64,000 nucleotides of DNA, taken from assembly GCA_001771585.1 (NCBI GenBank), contig MEUE01000004.1, positions 49,977 through 113,976 of the forward strand, written 5' to 3'. Position numbers and translations under genes: made by a program. The stretch comes from a candidate division WOR-1 bacterium RIFOXYB2_FULL_46_45. Lineage in GTDB: Bacteria > Margulisbacteria > WOR-1 > XYC2-FULL-46-14. The notes beneath the pieces were generated by a model that made no database searches, was not told where the DNA came from, and saw only the letters and a list, made by a program, of their open reading frames with translations. This document shows positions 60,904 through 64,000 of the stretch, one piece after another. Position 1 is the first letter of the stretch, and each line of letters starts with the position of its first letter.

Positions 60904-60997
60904 CTCCAGCGAGGAAAACGAGCTGGAGGGAAGAAAAACGGGAGTTTTTCTTCCGGGGGAGCAGTCCCGAAGGGACGTCGAGGGGGCGCAGCCCCCT
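60904..60997. repeat. Array of four consecutive hairpins next to attR
   Basis: CTCCAGC/GCTGGAG (60904-60910, 60922-60928); GGAAGAAAAAC-GGGA-GTTTTTCTTCC (60929-60954, 11 perfect pairs); GTCCC-GAA-GGGAC (60964-60976); AGGGGGC-GCA-GCCCCCT (60981-60997). They are almost back to back and end 10 bp before attR. Stable on either strand; candidate structured RNA or recombination-associated DNA. Confidence 0.7.
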
Positions 60998-61007
60998 TGA
61001 TGAGTGA

Positions 61008-61026
61008 GATTCCCCTTGGGGCTATT
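61008..61026. repeat. attR-like direct repeat of the tRNA-Glu 3' end
   Basis: GATTCCCCTTGGGGCTATT, identical to 48307-48325. The rest of the tRNA is absent here, as expected at the distal end of a tRNA-integrated element. Confidence 0.85.
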
Positions 61027-61070
61027 TTTTTCTGAAATTTTTTAGCAGAATTGACGATAGATATATAGAT

Positions 61071-61718
61071 ATGCATGTATTTAGAGCAACTAATCGATCT
61101 TTCGCTTTAACGAATAGGCAGTTATCTCCAGAAAAACTTTCTTCGAGAGAGGAGCTTAGACTGGCTCTTCCTCCAAGAACCAGAGAGTACGAAAGCGAAC
61201 TTGCTCCGCTTCTTAATACCATGCCGCTGGTTGCGATAAGAGCAGGCACAGAAAATAGCGTCAACCGGGGAACAAAGGCTTTTCTTATAACGGCAAAAGG
61301 GTTCGAAATTGCAATATTTTTTAGTAAATTATATGCTACGGCATTAAAAGCTATGGAACTGGGATTGGATCATACTGAAGCAGACCCCCAAAGCAAATGC
61401 CTGACAATTTCTTTTTTTACCGATCTGTTAGACATAAGATTAGGCCAACAAATGGATGGATATTCCGTTTTCAATAATCGTTCCAACTATTTAAACAGCG
61501 GGGAAAAGGAAACCACTTTTCCCATCTCTTATACCTTACCCTATTTGTCCGCTCAGCTTCATTACAGTGCCCGAAAACTAAGCGAGGCAATCAGACAAAC
61601 AGCAAAAAAAGAATCCCACAGTTTAGACATGAGGCAAGAAGTGAAGATAAGTTCAATTATCTATAGGGATATCATAGAAGTACTGATCAGCCTTTCAAAC
61701 CGGCCACCAACCCCTTAA
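61071..61718 (+). CDS. Hypothetical protein next to attR
   Basis: A 215-residue, mostly helical soluble protein without a recognised domain. The N-terminal 45 residues (MHVFRATNRSFALTNRQLSPEKLSSREELR) are basic and probably disordered, then a Leu/Ala-rich helical region (FEIAIFFSKLYATALKAMELGLDHTEAD) follows. No clear Shine-Dalgarno or well-spaced promoter. It lies 45 bp outside attR, so it belongs to the chromosome or to an older insertion. Coding is likely from its length and even composition; function unknown. Confidence 0.55.
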   Translation: MHVFRATNRSFALTNRQLSPEKLSSREELRLALPPRTREYESELAPLLNTMPLVAIRAGTENSVNRGTKAFLITAKGFEIAIFFSKLYATALKAMELGLDHTEADPQSKCLTISFFTDLLDIRLGQQMDGYSVFNNRSNYLNSGEKETTFPISYTLPYLSAQLHYSARKLSEAIRQTAKKESHSLDMRQEVKISSIIYRDIIEVLISLSNRPPTP

Positions 61719-61736
61719 CCTTCTCCCCTATCTCAT

Positions 61737-61804
61737 CCCTGCCTGCATGCCTCCAGCATATAAACCGGCAGGCAGGCACCAAAACCGCCATGCCAAAGCC
61801 GGCC
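61737..61804. repeat. Compound repeat: GCCTGC/GGCAGGC palindrome plus copy of the fusion-gene tail DNA
   Basis: GCCTGC..GGCAGGC (61741-61773) belongs to the CLPAG-type repeat also in the recombinase tail. Directly after it CAAAACCGCCATGCCAAAGC (from 61781) repeats the DNA that encodes AGFGMAVLAV at the ends of the genes at 52814 and 55942. Confidence 0.6.
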
Positions 61805-61935
61805 CTACTCCCCCATCACCTTTTTCGGATCGTTTATCGTAAAACGGTAACGATAGGATGTATCGTTTGACGTCCTTCGTTTCCCGGCCGTCAACATCAC
61901 CGATTATCGATACGTTCAATCATAGACGTCACCGT

Positions 61936-62352
61936 CTAACCGATTCCAATAACTTTCACTAAAACCCTTTTTCTCCTCATCCCGTCAAACTCGCCGTAGA
62001 AGATCTGCTCCCAGGGGCCAAAATCGAGTTGTCCTTTTGTAATCGCGACCACTACTTCTCTTCCCATGATCGTCCTTTTAAGATGGGCGTCGGCGTTGTC
62101 TTCACCGGTTAGATGATGCTTATAATCCGGTTTTACAGGAGCAAGCTCTTCCAGCCATTTTAAAAAATCCTCTTTTAATCCGGACTCTTCGTCGTTTATA
62201 AAAACCGAAGCGGTAATGTGCATGGCGTTGACCAGGACCATCCCCTCTTTGACCCCGGATTTTTTAACAGCCTCAAATACCCGGTCGGTAATATTGACGA
62301 TCTCTTTCTGTTTTTTGGTGTTGATAAAAATGTAATCGGTGAATACTTTCAT
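61936..62352 (-). CDS. YjbQ family (UPF0047) protein, secondary thiamine-phosphate synthase type
   Basis: The 138-residue protein matches the YjbQ fold: [43 protein letters not shown], then [58 protein letters not shown]. Conserved His, Glu and Asp residues form the metal-like pocket. Family members show weak thiamine-phosphate synthase activity, but the physiological role is unsettled. It lies 57 bp downstream of the exported hydrolase gene, same strand. Confidence 0.92.
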   Translation of the reverse strand: MKVFTDYIFINTKKQKEIVNITDRVFEAVKKSGVKEGMVLVNAMHITASVFINDEESGLKEDFLKWLEELAPVKPDYKHHLTGEDNADAHLKRTIMGREVVVAITKGQLDFGPWEQIFYGEFDGMRRKRVLVKVIGIG

Positions 62353-62409
62353 GGCTTTGTTAAAATTATAGCATTGTTAGAGAAAAATATTTAGCTCTCA
62401 ATATAATTT

Positions 62410-63345
62410 TTAATTCGCCTTCAAATATTTATCAAAAAATTCCACATTCCTCTTCATAAAAACCGGCCAGTCCCTGATAAACTCGTGCTTTTCGACTGGA
62501 TATCTGTTATAAACAATATTTTTCCCTTCGTCTTTCAAGGCCTTTGCCAAACGATCTGACCACTTAACATCACAGGACTCGTCCAGCACCCCATGCTGAA
62601 GAAGAATGGGGGCATTAATATTTTTTACATAATTAATTGCGGAAAGCTCATCCCAAAACTTCCAATCCTTTTCTTCCGCCAGCTCGGGATTTCTGGCTCT
62701 CCCCCACTTATTGTAATTATCCCTGTAGTCGGCGCTCACGGGAGCATACAGAACAATTGCCTTAACTAAATCGGGCTTGGTAACCGCGATATTGAGCGCA
62801 ATGCCGCCCCCTAGAGAATGCCCCAGCATGCCGATATTTTTTTTATCAAAATATTTTTTATCGCTGGATCGGACGGCATAAACCGCATTAATCACATCTT
62901 CCACATAACCGAGACGAAAGTGGTCGGTGCTTTGCGGGTCTTTGTCGGACAGGCCGTGGTTGCGGTAGTCGGGATGGATTACGATATAGCCGCCGTTGGC
63001 AAAATAATCCTGTTCTCTCTTCAATCCTCGGCCGACGGTATAATATTTGGGATCGATATATCCGTGGCATAGAATTAAAACCGGAAACGGCCCCTCCCCT
63101 TTTGGCAGGTTCATGATGCCGGAAACAGTAAGATCGCCGCTTTTGTAAGTAATGAGATAGCGGGTATAGTTTTTTTGTCTGGAAAGGACCTCTTTAATCT
63201 GAATATCCCGGCCGTCAAACTGCATTCTGCTTAATTCCGGTAAAGAAATCGGACTTTTCTCATCCGGCTGTTTGGCAAAAACGGCCGCGGTAAAAAACAG
63301 AAAAAAAACCAAAAAACATAAAGTTATTTTGTTATTATTGTTCAT
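62410..63345 (-). CDS. Exported alpha/beta hydrolase (S9/dienelactone hydrolase type)
   Basis: The 311-residue protein has a signal peptide (KITLCFLVFFLFFTAAVFA), a short N-terminal extension with SGIMNLPKGEGPFPVLILCHGYID for the oxyanion region, the nucleophile in GMLGHSLGGGIALNIA (about residue 172), Asp in GVLDESCDVKW and His in VEKHEFIRDWP. It should act in the periplasm or at the surface on peptides or esters; substrate unknown. Its start overlaps the arsC stop by 4 bp (ATGA), which puts it in the arsenic operon by transcription, though not obviously by function. Confidence 0.9.
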   Translation of the reverse strand: MNNNNKITLCFLVFFLFFTAAVFAKQPDEKSPISLPELSRMQFDGRDIQIKEVLSRQKNYTRYLITYKSGDLTVSGIMNLPKGEGPFPVLILCHGYIDPKYYTVGRGLKREQDYFANGGYIVIHPDYRNHGLSDKDPQSTDHFRLGYVEDVINAVYAVRSSDKKYFDKKNIGMLGHSLGGGIALNIAVTKPDLVKAIVLYAPVSADYRDNYNKWGRARNPELAEEKDWKFWDELSAINYVKNINAPILLQHGVLDESCDVKWSDRLAKALKDEGKNIVYNRYPVEKHEFIRDWPVFMKRNVEFFDKYLKAN

Positions 63346-63746
63346 GCCAAAAATACCCTGCCAGCCAATAATCCCTTAACCTTCTCCCCAATCTCATCCC
63401 TGACTTTTCTAAAAACTTCAATCCCCTTCCCTTTTGGATCCTCAATCTGCCAGTCGATCTTTTCTTTGGCAGGAAAAAAGGGACAGACATCCTGACAGCC
63501 CATTGTCACAATCAGATCAAACTTGTTGTATGGCAATTGCTCAAAGCCCTTGGAAGCTTGTCCGGAAATATCAATCCCCGCCTCTTTCATCACCTCAACC
63601 GCATCCGGATTAACAAGCCCCGACGGTTTTGATCCGGCGGAATATACTTCAACTTTGTCCCCGCCGTACTTCTTCGCAAAACCTTCCGCTATCTGGGAAC
63701 GGCAGGAATTTTCGACGCAGACAAATAAAATTCTTACTTTTTCCAT
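63342..63746 (-). CDS. arsC: Arsenate reductase, low-molecular-weight phosphatase type
   Basis: The 134-residue protein has the CX5R loop as CVENSCRS (residues 10-16), the redox cysteine in MGCQDVCPFFP (about residues 82-88) and the Asp of the DPKGKG loop. This is the thioredoxin-coupled ArsC family, which reduces arsenate to arsenite for export. Starting 17 bp after the end of the acr3 gene, it forms an acr3-arsC pair. Length is standard. Confidence 0.95.
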   Translation of the reverse strand: MEKVRILFVCVENSCRSQIAEGFAKKYGGDKVEVYSAGSKPSGLVNPDAVEVMKEAGIDISGQASKGFEQLPYNKFDLIVTMGCQDVCPFFPAKEKIDWQIEDPKGKGIEVFRKVRDEIGEKVKGLLAGRVFLA

Positions 63747-63763
63747 AAATTGGCCTCCTTAAT

Positions 63764-64000
63764 TCAAGCTTTTTCTTTACTAACAAACCAATGACGGGTC
63801 TTGTTTGAAAAATTGACTAAACTAAGCATTATTGGCACTTCGGTTAAAACTCCCACCACCGTAGCCAAAGCCGCGCCGCTCTTCAAGCCAAAAAGAGTAA
63901 TCGCGACCGCTACCGCCAGCTCAAAGAAATTGCTGGCTCCTATCATCGCCGCCGGAGAAGCGATCGCGTGCTCAATCCGCCATTTCTTGGCCCACAAATA
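63764..64000 (-). CDS. acr3: ACR3-type arsenite efflux permease, C-terminal part (gene runs off window)
   Basis: The frame is open to the end of the window, with the ATG at 63997 in the track being internal. The visible residues contain the last transmembrane helices of ACR3: [51 protein letters not shown], followed by a short cytoplasmic tail. ACR3 exports arsenite using the proton gradient. It precedes arsC on the same strand. Confidence 0.93.
   Translation of the reverse strand, partial: YLWAKKWRIEHAIASPAAMIGASNFFELAVAVAITLFGLKSGAALATVVGVLTEVPIMLSLVNFSNKTRHWFVSKEKA

Larger units (their letters stand above)
59884..61007. other. Gene-free right end of the integrated element
   Basis: About 1.1 kb without a credible gene. 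From left to right: a GGACAGGT palindrome (60043-60063); G-tracts GGGG at 60140-60148 and GGGGCGG..GGGGGGTGGGG at 60179-60204; an imperfect inverted repeat TTTGGAGGG/CCCTCCAAA around 60407-60478; a strongly G-poor, A/C-rich segment (about 60440-60660); CCTATATAGG followed by a long hairpin (60680-60723); and a run of four hairpins (60904-60997) reaching nearly to attR. Short ORFs on both strands here have no domain and follow the palindromes, so I do not call them. A non-coding RNA or element-end DNA structure is possible. Confidence 0.6.
48307..61026. mobile_element. 12.7-kb integrative element in tRNA-Glu(CTC)
   Basis: A 19-bp direct repeat of the tRNA-Glu 3' end defines the boundaries (48307-48325 and 61008-61026; period 12,701 bp). 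Inside lie a large serine recombinase next to the tRNA, a divergent HTH gene, a truncated ORF with an IS3-family insertion, and eight co-oriented cargo genes. Both ends carry clusters of palindromes. No conjugation, replication or capsid gene is visible, so it is an island or a satellite-type element rather than a prophage or ICE. Flanking genes (pnp, tRNA-Glu, yjbQ, arsC) are ordinary chromosomal genes. The minus-strand cargo and the long gene-free right end set it apart. Confidence 0.8.

Noticed and set aside
60526-61007. ORFs of 94 and 78 codons in the right end of the element
   Set aside because: Their translations follow hairpins and G-poor sequence (for example SSPEGTSRGRSPLDE) and look like non-coding DNA read in frame.
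59884-61007. Diversity-generating retroelement or retron in the gene-free end
   Set aside because: No reverse transcriptase ORF and no template/variable repeat pair are present in the window.
61728-61919. 63-codon minus-strand ORF containing CLPAGLYAGG
   Set aside because: Encoded by the GCCTGC/GGCAGGC repeat; no domain.

Overview
The window is a contiguous piece of the chromosome of a Gram-negative-type (diderm) bacterium. Support for a double membrane comes from a very large predicted outer-membrane protein, several signal-peptide proteins and a dissociated type II fatty-acid operon. It has no F-type ATPase in view; instead it carries a complete nine-gene V/A-type ATPase operon whose proteolipid keeps the sodium-ligand residues. 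Together with ornithine decarboxylase plus homospermidine synthase, a FabK-type flavoprotein and an EtfA carrying a ferredoxin domain, this resembles the uncultivated WOR-1/Saganbacteria (Margulisbacteria) group. That placement is a guess from gene content, not a phylogenetic result.

Layout. 1-7.3 kb: end of hemW, an M50 protease, uvrA diverging from mnmA over only 14 bp, nadA, and three tandem stand-alone receiver proteins. 7.4-14.7 kb: a CAU tRNA followed by a tightly overlapping run (membrane protein, tilS, folP, folK, tsaE, tsaB, rimI, metH). 14.6-17.7 kb: a thioredoxin-like protein, a membrane histidine kinase, tRNA-Tyr and an rlmB-like methylase. 17.8-25.7 kb: the V-ATPase operon. 25.6-37.1 kb: an aminotransferase, a secreted subtilisin-like protease with a cell-surface C-terminal domain, and the fabD-fabG-acpP-fabK-fabF operon ending in a 1326-residue outer-membrane protein. 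37.1-38.1 kb: a DUF5678/retropepsin pair bracketed by a 20-bp direct repeat. 38.1-40.7 kb: homospermidine synthase and ornithine decarboxylase. 40.7-47.1 kb: yceD-rpmF-plsX-fabH-acyl-CoA dehydrogenase-etfB-etfA plus a hypothetical gene. 47.2-48.3 kb: purine nucleoside phosphorylase and tRNA-Glu(CTC).

48.3-61.0 kb is a 12.7-kb integrated element. It starts in the 3' end of tRNA-Glu and ends at a 19-bp copy of that 3' end. It carries a large serine recombinase, a divergent HTH repressor with operator-like palindromes, and an ORF broken by an IS3-family insertion. The rest is a block of eight co-oriented cargo genes. Its centre is a protein fusing a catalytically degraded tyrosine-recombinase domain, a P-loop ATPase and a C-terminal membrane hairpin, followed by a zinc-ribbon/SEC-C protein, a sigma-region-4-only protein and an AlbA_2/GHKL regulator, and preceded by an LRV-repeat protein and an orphan. 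This is the best candidate in the window for an undescribed system. Beyond it lie a hypothetical gene, a YjbQ protein, an exported hydrolase and an arsC-acr3 arsenic module running off the end.

Two general themes recur. First, many operons have a -10 box only 6-9 nt from the start codon, implying leaderless or near-leaderless transcripts. Second, small palindromes and 7- or 8-bp tandem repeats have entered coding sequences (uvrA, folK, yceD, the recombinase, nadA, metH, etfA) and tRNA leaders.
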